Shown here: positions 11,347-24,175 of the stretch, in pieces | How positions within the stretch are numbered: the first letter of the stretch is position 1 | Layout of the letters: every line of letters begins with the position of its first letter | DNA from: Prochilodus magdalenae | Lineage: Eukaryota; Chordata; Actinopteri; Characiformes; Prochilodontidae | Assembly (NCBI GenBank): GCA_024036415.1 | Contig: JAMWET010000160.1 | Span: 448,501-512,500 of the forward strand | Reading direction: 5' to 3' | DNA: 64,000 bases | The notes under the pieces: generated by a model | What the model was told of the DNA's origin: nothing | Seen by the model: the letters and a program-made list of their open reading frames with translations, nothing else | The model's database searches: none | Position numbers and translations under genes: made by a program

Positions 11347-12724
11347 TCTCTGTGAGATCATAATTGTTGATTATAAATGTGTTTGACATTTTCTTAAAGT
11401 AAACAAGCACCATATTCAGAAATATTTTATATATACATAAGATAAGATATAATGACACTGGCCCACCCTACACAACTCAAACCTCAGTGACAAAGTTAGG
11501 CTTAAGAAAACACTCCAATTCTAGCAGGAGTAAAGTATGTCTGATAGAGACATGGCTCACCCTTGGACACTGCTCTTCTTCCCAGCATTATCACATTAGT
11601 AAGTCACGTTGTTTTACAGCTGGCCATGTTTCATTATTCCTGTTATCGTTATTTTGAGAACAAGACAGAACAACATGCCGCTGACCTTGAAATCATCCTG
11701 TCAGACAGAACGTGAAACAGACATAGTCTAAGCCTTAAACTCAAACAGATAACTGTGTGCTGCATCGTATCTGCCTGACATTCAAAACTCCTACGTTGCG
11801 GTCAGTCGTTGCAGTATACAGCACTGTTTAAAGTTCGGACTTGTAGTTTTTAATAATATAAAAATTAATCAGTTGCTGTACATATTCACAGGTTGGGAGT
11901 AAGGAGTGGGACATTAGGAAGCAGAGTTGTCACAATGTCAGTATTTTAGAAAGAGTATTATTACACTACTACAGGAACAAGTCCAAATCATCACCACCTG
12001 AACACTGAATGTCTATTGGGTTGAAACATAATTCAGGTCAAGTATTTCAACCTAGACCTAGTTCATTTAAATGAATAACTAAATGTATTGAACAGCCTGA
12101 CCATTTCATAACTTCTCAAAAGCAGAGAATTCTAGTGTATTATATTTAGTTAGTAGTTTTAGAAGTATTTCATACTTTCTTGTTCACAATATTCTTGAAA
12201 TACTGAATTAAACCATTAAAACATATACTTTGGTTAAGTTGTGTGTAATATATATTTACATTCATTGCATTTATTGCAATTTTATTTGTTAGTGTTGTAT
12301 AAAGAATAACAATATGCCACATTTCTCAAATGCAAGGTGTTCAAATAACTACTTAATTAATAATATGTATAAATCTTATATAAAAATAATACTAATAATT
12401 TACTAATACTAATAATACTAAAAAAAATCTTTAGTATGTGTTAGAGGTTTCCCAGACTAGCCAATTGACTTTACTGCTAAGTCACGATGCCTTAAGATTG
12501 ATGTTGACTAGTTGCTGATCATGCCATTATAACACTAACAATATGGATATCTGATTAGTCAATGTTGACTCAACTTTCATCAACAAATGCTGACTAAACA
12601 CCCAAAGCTGTGCAAACACTAATTTGTACTCAGGCAGGGTGTGAATGAAATGAAAGGGATGAAAGACAGAAGAGGCTTATTCATAATACAAGTATATGAT
12701 TATATATGAGCTTCCCAAACAAAA
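11347..12724. other. AT-rich non-coding stretch
   Basis: No gene or RNA seen. The part at 12460-12600 has phrases such as TTGATGTTGACTAGTTG and AATGTTGACTCAACTTTC resembling a decayed dispersed repeat, but no second copy was found here. The part 12180-12430 is very AT-rich. Confidence 0.5.
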
Positions 12725-13200
12725 ATGATTCACCTGTGATAGAAAGGTACCTACTAGTATTTAATACCAACAGGACTATGAACAACAACTGTGATTCGAT
12801 TTGGCATGGACTGGACACACTTCAGGATGTAGGCCACATCAATGCTCAGACAGTCTTGCATCAAAGAATTGCACAGTTGGGACAGATTTGGTTGATTCCT
12901 ATCCTGCGACAGATTTTCCTGTAGACTGGGATTTTTCCCACTGCTGGTAGACCTGTATGACAGTACGCTTCCATATGCAAATTCAGCTACTTCCATCACA
13001 CCAAGGCCTTTGGCTGTTCAAATGCAGTCACTTCTTTTAGCTAATCATTAACATCTGCTTTGGAGCCGTTTTCCACACATGGAGCCAAACACTAGGAAAA
13101 CCATTCATTCTTCACAATCTCTGAATCCCGTCACTCACACCCTGCAGGTATTTATAGCCCCATCATCCTTGTACAACGCCATGTACCACCTTAAACACAC
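12725..13200 (-). mobile_element. Tc1/mariner transposon relic, copy A2, internally deleted
   Basis: Read on the minus strand it aligns by eye with copy A1: the shared 15-bp CTATAAATACCTGCA block, then a GTGGAAAACGGCTCCAAAG block, then EVAEFA in the helix-turn-helix segment. After that the frame (12999 to 12754, 81 codons) jumps to a C-terminal segment with SMPNRITVVV and a final GIKY. This matches the known SMP(R/N)R...G..(T/K)Y ending of Tc1/mariner transposases. The central catalytic domain is missing and the helix-turn-helix is disrupted, so this is an internally deleted relic. Orientation is opposite to A1, about 2.6 kb away. Confidence 0.75.
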
Positions 13201-13419
13201 AAGTTGAAAAATGTTCAATGTGAGATATATACACAGACATGCGCGCCCACACACAGTCTCCTAATATTTGTAATCAAAAGGTCAAAAACTAACACTAAAA
13301 CAAGACCACTGACTACTGATCACAGTGCAGCACTAACTTTATGAAGCATACATTGTATAAAGATATGAGTATAAGTAAGTGTATAAGGAAGGGTGAACAC
13401 TACCCATAATTCTTTGAGA

Positions 13420-13880
13420 GTAGAACCCCCGCCCCTCCCTTTGCACCTCTCATGGACATTTCATTGGGAGCATGATTAACAGCCCTCACTCTTTTATTCT
13501 CTCATTCCCTTCTTCATTATACCTCTCTTTCCACTGACCTCATCCATTAGGCGCTCAAGGTTAGACGGGCCACAAGGACGTTTCATTCAGGCCAGAAAGA
13601 GGCAGTGTGAAAGAGGGGGTGAAATTGAGGGGGAGCGAGAGAAAAAAAATTGCTCTTCTTTAAACCCATTTCGCGTCAAATGAGACGGCAGCGAGGCAGG
13701 ACTTCACGGGAAGGCGAAGCCCACGTCGCCTTAATGAAGAGCATTTCATATTCATTCTTGTTGGCCTTTTAGATAAAGACTGTGCAGCAATTCGTGTCCA
13801 TTACAAATGGCTGTGTGGATGTAATAGCGATACCGGCTAACCTTCCTGCCTCTGTTACATATGACTAGAGGCTAAATGCA
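13420..13880. promoter_or_regulatory. repeat-poor block resembling a conserved non-coding element
   Basis: Complex repeat-free sequence with CpG-containing patches (13556-13585, 13668-13735) and AT-rich homeodomain-like words near 13745-13765. No frame or splice signals. The call rests on composition only. Confidence 0.25.
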
Positions 13881-15030
13881 GCATACAGGCTTGATATTAA
13901 GAATGGGTTAATGAATTCAGTCCAGTAATGGAAAAAAAGAAAGTTATTCTGTCAGTCATTATAGCAGGTGTAATGCAAACAGGGACAAAAATAAACTGGG
14001 AGAACCCATCTGCTTCACTGAAACTGTCATAGCTGCGTGGTTATAGATAAAACACTGTTTTTCTTTTCTTACTGGGCACCAGTTTAAGTTCTACAACTAA
14101 CTGTATTTGCACAAATAGCTGCATTAATTATGCTGTAATAATTCTGTCTCTTGGAGTGACATTTAAAGCCTTAAATGGTCAAACCTGTGTATTTGTCATT
14201 ATGCACTTCTATAGCAGCCAGTTTGCACTGTAGACCCTGTATTTGCAGAAGACTTAGAGGGTAATGAACTTGGGATTAATAAGGGGTTAACCATAAATGT
14301 AACCGAGCATGATCACTTCAGACAATGCGTTATAATAACAATAACAATTTAAAAAAAAATAAAAAATTTTGAACTGTTCAGCCTTACTACACATACACAA
14401 GAAATTATGCTTAGTGAGCCAATAATAGGACGAAACATCCTTGGAACGTTCTTCAGTCATATAGGAAGTCCAAAGAAGCCTGTGCACTGAGTTCATTTCT
14501 ATAATTGGCTCATGGACACTCCTTGGAGAAGGTTATACACTTTAGGTTTTTAGCAGAAGAAGAATTTTACCCTTGGTCAAGTGTAGTAGTTTCTGTATGT
14601 AATATTGTTTATCATGTAATTTAGACTGTCATATGTTTAACTTAAATTCTAGAACTAGCTCTCCAGAACAAATACAGGAGAGGTTAAAAACCAAATTTCA
14701 TTTTAGTGTCAATGGAACCAGATTTTGGACCATTTCTGTTGGTGAAGCTTCCTTTCTCTGGACATATATGGTTTACAAATGTATGGAAATAGGAATTGGT
14801 GGGAAACAATCTGTCTTTTTCCCCAAGTGTCTTTGTGAGAAATCTGAGTAGATCACAAAAACAGGAAGTAAAAGACAAGCAACTCACCAATCTCAGAAAT
14901 TAAATTTGTTATTTGGGCACAATACAGTTAAGCATCTTGCCATACCGGGAATATTAGATTAGGCATTTTAACAGCACTAGCTTTACTTTCTGTGAAGATT
15001 AAACACAATTCAACGTGTACAGCCACAGCA
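13881..15030. other. non-coding stretch
   Basis: AT-rich and unique-looking, with an A-rich run near 14349-14368. Frames of 68-72 codons at 14633-14890 overlap on both strands and are taken as chance. No repeat family recognised. Confidence 0.5.
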
Positions 15031-15330
15031 AAGTGGGAGCAAGGCCCCCGTAGCCCGATTGTCACTCTCTGTGCAGCTGATAAAGCTACTGCTATCTCGA
15101 GGGAGCACCTTGGCGCAGGCGATTGCCTGTAACGATGACAAGCCCAGCGCACTGCGAGATTACACACATCTGGTTTGGATCACTGGATGCTCTGTCCTCC
15201 TAAGATGTCTGCTTATTTTTCTTTTCTTCCCTGGGCTGTCCTCAGGTCCTCCTCCGCTCCACTCTGGAGCCATCTCTAGACCCACCTCAGCTTGTTCTGC
15301 TAAGTGGAGTTAATTGACCCACTTCAGCAC
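15031..15330. promoter_or_regulatory. repeat-poor block, possible conserved non-coding element
   Basis: Moderately GC-rich sequence with several CpGs and no simple repeats between AT-rich flanks. A short plus-strand frame (84 codons) overlaps a minus-strand one, and neither shows a known domain. Only comparative alignment can settle this. Confidence 0.2.
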
Positions 15331-16267
15331 TCAGCTCCATGTGTTATGACAGGTATGTGTTCTGAGTGTCCTGATGTAAAACAAAACTAAGTGAGCTACA
15401 ACAAATCATAAACAGCTAAGTGGAGCTTTAGTGCTGAGCTGGCAACATTCACAAACATGATATCTCGCAAATATATCATAACATCATAATATCAGAAGAG
15501 ATTTAGGCTTGAACTTGTGTTTCCTGCTTTGGGCTAAAGGAACCCAGTGTAGACAGAAAACTGTTGAACAAAATCGCACCTCTAAAAAAAAACACCTATC
15601 AACTTTATTTTAATATGCACTCATCATCAAAAGAATAGATGCACTCAGAAGGAAGTGTGGGATTTGCAATGCTACTGGGAAGGAAGATAAAGGCTACCAG
15701 GATCAGTCAATAGCTGATGATAAATTTAGACTGATATTTATTAAGCTACACATGCAGAAGTAGTGACTCTCAGTATGGCGTCAGGCCGTCATGTAACATG
15801 CCAGACTTCTCTGTATGGAGTTGTAGAGGTTCCTAATGATGTCCTGTGATAATCCATAAAATTTTTCAATTTCAATAAAATATTATGAGAATGAATATTT
15901 CTTTTAATTCTTGATACTGGATTAAAATGTATTTATTCATTATTATTATAGCTTAATATTGGTCTATCAAAATAAACAAAGACAACAAAGACATTTCAAT
16001 GAATCATGTTTTTATCATCAACCAGCAGTGCTACACTAAAAATCACTATTGCTGTTTGACACTAGCACTGGCATAGACACTACATCACCCAACACAAAAG
16101 CAGGGCTTCCTATACTCTCAAAGGTGGCCCACAGTGGAGGGCACAGAACATCTAGTTAGCACACTTTCATGCTGAAAGAAAGAGATCAAGGTGTGCTTGC
16201 ATGCGTGCATGGTGTGGACGTGTGACAGGTCATTACAGGGTGACAGATCTTGCATGAAATGTGTCTA

Positions 16268-16270
<3 letters not shown>
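15331..16270. other. non-coding stretch
   Basis: Nothing recognised. An AT-rich core lies at 15840-16000. GCATGCGTGCATG at about 16200-16212 is a near-palindromic word. Confidence 0.5.
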
Positions 16271-16301
<31 letters not shown>

Positions 16302-16314
16302 TGTGTGTGTGTGT
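16271..16314. repeat. (GT)n microsatellite
   Basis: About 22 GT units with one CTGT interruption near 16301. Confidence 0.95.
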
Positions 16315-16829
16315 AGTAATGACAGAGCAGCTCCTCCCCAGCTTGGTTTGTTTTACATTCCACCCATTCTCAGACACCCAGATATGTGTATATCCTTAAT
16401 GGAGGTGCCTTTACCCCTACACTGACAGCACCAGCACTCAGCCTGCAGCCAACCAGGCCAAACACAGAGCTCAGAAGCATCCTGCTCCAGTAACACAGAG
16501 GAAAATAGATCACCACCTCACCTACACAAGACTCTTCCAACACCACAATACGTCTTAACGCTGCCAAATAAGTTACAATGGGCAAAAGTAGGGGCACGTT
16601 CAAGAGGAATTGAATTTCTCTAAATTTCTACACAATTAAAATGTTGAGTGGTCTGATGTAAAATGGTGCAGTGTAGAGAAACTCACTGACTCTTTATAAA
16701 GGTGGTAATAGTAAACAGGGAACGCAACGTTTATAACACAGATACAGCCAGCTTATATATGTAACGTTAAAAACAGTCTATTAGTGCTAAATCTAACAAC
16801 CCTCTAAACCTTCAGACACTACTTTACCT
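16315..16829. other. non-coding stretch
   Basis: No feature recognised. A 77-codon minus-strand frame at 16370-16603 lacks domain signatures. Confidence 0.5.
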
Positions 16830-17060
16830 CATAACAGCCTTCATGTACATCTCCATCATGACTAGCTTTAAAAACTAGGCCAAACAATATCTCCCGTATC
16901 AGGCAGTGAAATCATAACCAGTTTTGAGAAATAGTTTTCTGAGGTAGCTTACAGAGGCCTTAAACTCGAGACGTCTGTTCACCAACACTGTGAACAAATC
17001 TGACTATGTTTCTGTAGAGCACATCAAACTATTTAGAATGACTATATTTACATCCTACCA
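16830..17060 (+). repeat. dispersed repeat family R1, copy 2 (diverged)
   Basis: TTCACCAACACTGTGAACAA near 16976-16995, then TCTGACTATGTTTCTGTAG, aligns with copy 1, where the same place reads AACAATTCCGACACGGTTTC. AGAGGC followed by a CTTAAACTC phrase precedes it, as in copy 1. Boundaries are approximate. Confidence 0.5.
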
Positions 17061-18469
17061 TTAATTACATTTACATTTAAAGTGGCCCTTTAATTTTATA
17101 TCGATTTTCTGAATTAAATTTTTTAAGCTTACTGACTGAATGAGGAGCAGGAGAAAATATGAGCATTTAATTTTTTTTGCACTGGATGTTGCATCATATT
17201 GTTAGCAACTTACGCTTAAGAACCTACTGTCATGCGAATGGTCTATATGCGTTACTTTCTCTCTGTATCTCTCAGTCTTAAATGCCAAAAAACTTTAAAC
17301 TTCAGTCTAAGCTTTAGACAGCAGGTGTAAGTGGGTGCTAACGCTGTGGTAAGCAAAACCCGGCACTTCAGTCACTCTGGATTTGTCACTGTTGTGTTTT
17401 GTGAGACTGGAAGTGATGCAAAATAATTCTGAGAGTCTGATGTGAGTGGGCAAAAGGTTGACTGGGATACTTGGAATTGATTGGAATCTAATTTTAAGGT
17501 ACCTTCACATGTGGTTTGGAACAGATGTGTTTTTTGCTGTCCAGACTATCAAAAACAGCAGTCTGGATATGGCACAAATTGGATTTGGGCTGGCAGTCTG
17601 AACAAGCCCAAAGTAATAGCTTGTTACATATGGGTTGTGTTTGCAGCTTAAGTGATGAAAAACAAACATAAACCTGATGATTTGCAACGACAATACATAC
17701 ATTTAATAAATTCAAATGCTCTTTGTTTCACTGCCGTTCTGTCCAATTGGAACGTATCTGTGGGCCTCTATATAATTATGCTCAGCCTTATCTTCTCAAT
17801 GTTCCAGGCGGTGAAAGAGCCCAAAGAAGAAAAAACTACTCGTCTTTGAGCCAAAAAGTAACTAGCTAACTCTCTCTGTCTCTGTCTCACTTATCCCTTC
17901 CCTGACTTCACTGCCAAACCAAACCGGTACCATAATCCAAGCTTTCGGTCCAGATTTTAGATAATTCCCTCTTAAGTGATGAAAGAGTGATGAAGAAAGC
18001 TCTGTCTTGTTTCTATTCATAGGCCTCCCTGCTACATTCTCTTATCTAGGCACCCTGTCTAATTGCTAATGTGGCTAATATGGTAAGTTGATCAATACGC
18101 TAGTTTGCGGCAGCATTCAGTTCATTTCTTTGAAGACATGTGAGCATGAATATGACTTTGTTATGAGTGTGAAATGAATGCAAGTCATTTAATACTCACT
18201 AAGTCTTGACATGTCTTGGTACACAAGGAGAGTCTTTGTGTGATAATTGCTCAGCAAGTGTCTACGAGACCGTAGCCTGGTGCTGCATTTAAAACAACGC
18301 TAATCAGGAAAACATAGTGACACGGATTATTGAACAGACAAAACTGCAGTTAGGAAAAGACATGTTATTCATTCAGATGCAGGGAATGCACCTCTGCTGC
18401 ATACTTCAAAGAGAAGCCATTATGCTTTCTGGTTCGTCCCTTACCTTAAGCGTGTTACGGAGCTTCTTT
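17061..18469. other. non-coding stretch
   Basis: AT-rich at 17040-17180, otherwise mixed. Overlapping frames at 17494-17849 run on both strands and are short. No repeat boundary could be set. Confidence 0.5.
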
Positions 18470-18770
18470 TGAATGTAAACTGAACAAAGTTCTAACGTCC
18501 AAAGTACACACAAGAAAAAGAAACCCTCTCCCACAGAGACCACTATTCTAAACTGAGGGAAAATCTTGCTGGAATTCCAGCCCTCTTCCCTGTTACAAAA
18601 TGACATCATGTAACACAGTCCTTATTGCCTGTCTAAGGGCAAGCTAGCAGAATGGACACACCCTCACAGAATGGACAGCAACTACTGTAGGCTACTTAGG
18701 GGTGGAACTGCTTTAGCAACTGACCAGAACAATCAGACCAATCAGAACTTCACTTTTAAATACATTTATC
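18470..18770 (+). repeat. dispersed repeat family R4, copy 1
   Basis: A block reading CTCTCCCACAGAGACC, then GGAATTCCAGCCCT, CTGTTACA, TGACATCATGTAAC and ATTGCCTGTCT is matched in the same order by the reverse complement of about 39745-39870. It continues with ACCAATCAGAACTTCA near 18737, a phrase also present in the element at 1000-1466. It is therefore an interspersed element, probably a non-autonomous DNA transposon. Confidence 0.6.
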
Positions 18771-21300
18771 ATGAAGCTTTAATAAGGCAGTACTTTACAG
18801 ATCCCTGAAGTTGCAGATTTTACTTGTATTTTCTCGTCGTCAATACATTTTGTCCTAACAGGGCAAAGACTAACACAAAAACACAGAGAGGAATCCAGAC
18901 AGTGGCGTTAGCTCTTCCTTTTCTCTTTCCTGAAAGACGATGATAAGAGCAATTACGCCTAACTTGTCAAATGTATTCTAAACACTGCTTTCACATGGAA
19001 GCTAATTGAGGCCTTTCGCTTCCAAACAGTATCGTGTAACATTGGCCAAATGGAGTCCAAACACTGGGATTCTGCTTCCAGTCGGGTGTACGATTTCAGC
19101 CACCACAGAAACGGAGACTTCGTCCTCTGTTCAGACAGATGCAGTTTACAAGCAAGGTATCCTTCTCTCTCTTTCCAGAGAATATTGCACTGCAGACATG
19201 CGAGGCCGTGATCTGCCTGCACAGGAAACCACAGCCATGCTCTCAGCACTGAGAAAGCCACTATATTTACCCTGAAATTTCCACAGGCATGTGTTAGTTA
19301 AGCTTGGATTTCACTTTAAAGGAGAAGCCTAGGTAGCAACATTCAACATTTTAATTGAAACTAAACAAATTTAACAGCCAAACTCCACAAATACGGCTTT
19401 GGGAGACCTTTAATAACATGCTGAACATTTTCTCTCCCTGGACATACAGTGGTAAAGGTGGATGAGTTTATGGCTATGCCTGTAGAAGCCCAGACTGGTT
19501 GGCATTTCAGCATTGCCATGTTTGCTTCTGTTAATTAACTCGTTTTTACCAGTTCACTTACCTGTCACTTCTTTAATCAATTACTAGTTATCCAATCAAG
19601 CTTGTCTAGGTGTAATGAAGGTAGTTAGCCAGTGACTGCTAACTGGCATTATATGAATTCTCCTGAAGATGCTTAAAAACTCTACAAATGTTGGTGCTAT
19701 ATTTGGACAACAGCAATTGTCCTGAAAGTCCTATTATAAACCCCATATCTGCCCATTTTGTTCTTCACTTGGTTTCTTAAAGTCTGCTTATGATTCATAC
19801 ATGATTTTATGTTTCATGTTTTTAGTACTGTCCCTTTAATATATGTAAATTCCACAAAGCAGACTGACTACCCATTCAGAAAGCAGTGAAAGCAGAAGCA
19901 CTCCTTTGGTGAGATTAGACTATTGTAGGCTTAATATGACATCACAAAAATAATAAATTCAAAGTTCTGTTTTGGCAGCGTAGTTTCCACACATAGTTGG
20001 TGTGGACTGGGGAGTAAATGGTACGCAATGTTTACATACTACATTCATCTTTTTTCCTTTTTTCCCATGATATGGATGTTTGAACATCACACTGAACTAA
20101 CAATGGGCTCATGTGGATTAGCTTACGCAGGGTATGCATGGTGCACCAAAGGCATGAGAGATCACAGTTTAAGCTCTGCAGCTGTCACTAACAACAAAGA
20201 CTCTCATAAGTCACACAATTAACAGCACCATCACATCACACACATTTTACAGCCTCTACTGATCTCTGACTTTGTGCCTTCATGTACCAGAACTTGAAGA
20301 TAAGTTGGGAAAGGTCAAGAGGCTATTTTCTCTGACCTAGGAAGATGCTAGGTGCCTGGTCAGCGGTCAGCTGCTGTCAATGCTGGGTAAAGAGAGGAAG
20401 CGTGTGAACGAATGAGCCAGTGACAGGGTGGATCATTTTCATCCTGTCGATAGAGGAAGGGCAGGGTAATCAGTTCTGCTCCCACATCCTCCTCCACAGC
20501 TCATGATCTCAGGACATCATTTGACCACTGCAGCATACAACACACACCAATGCAAAACGAAGTGAAAAGTGAAACTACTGAAGGTTTGTAAAGGCAAAGT
20601 AATAGCATTATCTCAATACATTTAGCAGAACTGGTTTCTTAGGCTGGCCATTTAAATGACACTACATTATTACTAGGGTAGGCTGTACTAGGGTTTGCAG
20701 CGGCAAACTGCCTAGACCAGCTTCTAGAGCTGCAGGGCAGCATGGACCGACTGCTTGGATGTTGCTGCACCGCAGCTGTGGGGCTTCTTTGAACTGGTGA
20801 TGTTCAGCTGCATGCAAGAGCAGCTCTACACTGGTGCTGACTGCCTAAGTGACACTACAACACAACCATGTGGCTGCCTGGGCTGGTCCTTTGGGTCATG
20901 CGGGACTGCAGGCATATGCTAACCCCTTAAAATCCCAGCAGGGTAGTATCATCAGGGAGACACGTGGATGGCAGGAATTAATGGGTAGTGATTAAATTGG
21001 TGGAAAACTAGGAAGAAAAAGGACAAAATGCACTCCCAGTTGAGTCAGGAGCAAAGCAGGGTTAGAAAAACTGCATAAATGGCATTTATTTGGCATTTAA
21101 AAAATTTCAGGCTTGGCCCTACTATATACAATGGGGTCTTCTATACTTCCATATAATTATTTTTCAATTCTATATAACCCTTTAGAGCAGTATTTGGACT
21201 GTAGTGTAAACTCCTGGGATCTTCATGTAAAAGACAGGTAGAAACACAGAACAAGAGCGAGAGAAAGAGAAAGTGAAAAGAGAGGGGTGGTAGTTTGTAT
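18771..21300. other. non-coding stretch
   Basis: No gene recognised. Around 19310-19840 there are AAAGGAGAAG and CCCTTTAAT words that could be ends of another decayed inverted-repeat element, but they do not pair convincingly. The 20340-20520 and 20690-20900 parts are moderately GC-rich and repeat-free. Short frames at 18959-19275 overlap on both strands. Confidence 0.45.
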
Positions 21301-21635
21301 TAGCTGAATAATAGCACACATGCTGCTGCAGGGCAGAATTCTTGCCGCGTGCAGCTGCACCAGCTGTGCGCCGCTGTGTGCAGTGTGTCACTGGACACAC
21401 ACGGTGCATCTGTGCTGCTCTATTTCCTCCTCGTTGTTTTGGTCCCCTCTCCCCTTCTGCAGCTTCCCCCATCTCTCCTCTCCCACTCCTACCACACCCC
21501 AACCCCCTCCACCCAACTCTAGCTTTCGACAGTCTCCGGTGCAGCCCCCCAAACTAAACCACACGTCTGGCTGCTGGAGTCTCAGAGCTGCACTTACGGT
21601 CCATATAATGCCATAATGTCTTCCTCTGTTTGCAG
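21301..21635. other. GC- and pyrimidine-rich non-coding block
   Basis: Contains CAGCTGCACCAGCTGTGCGC words near 21351-21371 and a long C/T-rich stretch at 21420-21560. Overlapping frames of 71-106 codons on both strands follow from this composition. The end (21620-21635) forms a pyrimidine tract followed by TTTGCAG, a plausible splice acceptor for the candidate below. Confidence 0.35.
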
Positions 21636-21732
21636 AAGAGAAAAGTGGCAGAGAGGCACAGCCAGCCGGAGTTCTTCCAGAACAAACCCAGAGAGCACTG
21701 AGAAGGACTGCTTTTAACAGGGATCAGTGGGA
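21636..21732 (+). CDS. very weak single-exon candidate flanked by splice-like signals
   Basis: TTCCTCTGTTTGCAG ends at 21635, an acceptor-like sequence. The following DNA reads 21 codons (KRKVAERHSQPEFFQNKPRE then His) to a TGA at 21699-21701, and a GTGAGT donor-like word begins at 21733. The peptide is not one I recognise, and acceptor-like words of this quality occur by chance in 64 kb. If real it would be a last coding exon or a spliced non-coding exon. Confidence 0.12.
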
Positions 21733-21918
21733 TGTGAGTGGTTCTCCAATTCCCTGATAAAGGAATGAAGTGGAGACATTAATAAAGATTAGTAGAACGG
21801 GTAAAGAAGGTGGTTAGAAATCAGCTGAGTCGAGAGTGTTTTGGAAACAAAATGAAACAGAGGCTTTAAGGGTCAGTTATTATCAAATTATACATTTTGT
21901 GAAAATGTGCCTTGAGAG

Positions 21919-22028
<110 letters not shown>

Positions 22029-22618
22029 GGTGAAAAGTGATACAGGAAAGCTTAGTTACATTTATGTGAAATAAAATACCAACACTGAGAGCTTGGAAAC
22101 ATCTGAAAGAGAGAAGGAGAGGGAGAGAGAGAGGGAGGGAGAGAAAGACCAGAGAGAAAGAGCAGAGAGTGAAAGAGGGACAGGCAGGGTCAGAGAGACA
22201 GAGGTGGAGAAAGAATGACTGAAAGTGGAGCGAGACAGCGTGAGGTGAAGCAAGGTAGAAAGAATCACTAAGAAAGAGAGACAGCAAGTGTGAAAGAGTG
22301 AGGTAGAGATACTGAATGAATGAGGAGAAAGAGAGTGAGAGAGAAAAAGAGAGTGCACAGATAATAAGAGGTGTGTGTGCTGATGTGTGTTTCGCTGCTG
22401 ATGTAAGTGCGTGTGGTACAGGATCCATAGAGCATCTACTGTGGCTAATCGATGGATGTCAGCAGTCAATGACGACACGTCCTGCTGTAAGTGGAGTAGA
22501 GTGTGTCTGCTTGTCCAACACTGTCAAAGCGTGCGAAGATTTCAGCAACTCTGTTTTAACATGTCTGCCCGGCTTTGAGAGCTGCCGTCAAAACCTGCTT
22601 CTCCCCAGCTGTAGAACA

Positions 22619-22637
22619 GTGTGTGTGTGTATGTGTA

Positions 22638-22680
<43 letters not shown>

Positions 22681-22740
22681 TTGTGTGTATTTGTGTGTGT
22701 GTGTGCGTGTATGTGTGTGTGTGTGCGTGTGTGTGTGTGC
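22619..22740. repeat. (GT)n microsatellite with interspersed ATTT/GC interruptions
   Basis: GT array with ATGTGTATTT and GCGT interruptions, ending in GCGAGAGAGAGG at 22740-22750. The 146-codon plus-strand and 99-codon minus-strand frames over it are low-complexity artefacts. Confidence 0.95.
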
Positions 22741-22750
22741 GAGAGAGAGG

Positions 22751-24175
22751 TGGTAGGAGTGGAACGTGGGAAGTAAGAACGTTTATGAATGATGACCCCT
22801 CTGGAGTTCCTAAATCACATGCTCTTACAAAATGACCTTCAACACTGTTCATCACAGGCTGCTACCATATTTGCACCAGTTGGTTTATGTAATGCACTGG
22901 CAGAGAAGACTAGTCACGTTTATTGAAGGCTGGTTTAACAGATGTGGTGATATGACAGCCCAAAAAACTAGAGCTAAGTCACCCAATTAGAAAACCAAAA
23001 GAAAACAGAGAGCAAACGTAGAGAAACAACAGAGAGGGAAATCAAACAAGGGAAGAGTACAAGCAGAACGAAAGGAAGCAAGGTACACACATATGTACAG
23101 CAAAGCTGTGTGAAAAGAATTCATTCTCCATTTCGGAAAATATCAGCAGCCTGTTACATCAAAAACACCTCACCGGAACTTCAGCCCTTTTCTGTTACAA
23201 GCCGATATCATCTTATAGCTAAGAAGCTTGGCATGCACACCCATTGTAATGCACCCCAAAATTAAAACTGATTTTAGAAAAATACAAATAAAATTATAAA
23301 TTATGAACCATGAAAAACAAAAATATATAATATAAATAAATACAAATATAACATTTTCAGCCAATACAGTGTGTTACTACTCATCTGAGGGTGCAAAGGT
23401 CACCCCAAAGCTGAGGCCTTCACATTAATTAAACCATTCTTACAGCTGACAGCATATCCATAATCAATACATGAATCATTCATGTGTGTTAGTGTACGTG
23501 TTACACCGCCAGCTTCTGAGAGATCCAATCCCACACACTCTTCCCTAGCAAGCGCGCCATGTGGACAGAATGCTAAACCTGAACACAAATGCCTTCCAGT
23601 CAGCCCTGTTCTGTCCAATTACACCTACAACAGTCTGTGATAAAAGAAAGGGAAGCTGCGCTCCCTGCGCTTGAATAAAAAAGACATTAGAAGCAGGTAG
23701 ATGGAGAAACGGAAGAGAAAAATAAGTGGGCATTTGTTGGAAACGTGCGCGTGAAAATGCCAGGGAGGCATGGAGGTAACAGGAAAGAGACGACTGGTGA
23801 TTAATGAGAGAGAAACAAATGAAAGGAAGGTGAAAGATGATCAGAATAGGATGCTGTGCTATGCAGTATAGCTAACAGCAACATCCCTAATCATTCCATG
23901 AGTTTCACTTCCACTGAATGTTTTGTTCCTGTGGAATGAAAATTAACCCTGTAAATGGCCTGTATGAGCGCCCACACTTCCATTTTCCACTACATGACTT
24001 ACACAAGTGTTTAAAAGAAAAACGCAACCAAAGATATTTTATTCCAAATAATTTTAGAGCATTTATGTGGGTCTGTTTCCCACAGACAAACTAATACGGG
24101 ACAGCTTATGTGTTCAAATTAAGTATGAAAAAAGAGACACTTTTTTACTGAATAAGAAAAAAAACACATTTGCGG
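22751..24175. other. non-coding stretch with a possible conserved block
   Basis: AT-rich at 23260-23350. From about 23390 to 23660 the DNA is repeat-free and mixed in composition, with TCACATTAATTAAACC and CATGAATCATTCATG words (the latter nearly palindromic) that fit transcription-factor sites. No gene seen. Confidence 0.35.

Noticed and set aside
10944..11458. His/Thr and Val/Cys frames of 102-167 codons
   Set aside because: Translations of a TG minisatellite in several frames at once.
19310..19840. Another inverted-repeat transposon bounded by AAAGGAGAAG and CCCTTTAAT words
   Set aside because: The two ends share only a few bases and do not pair convincingly.
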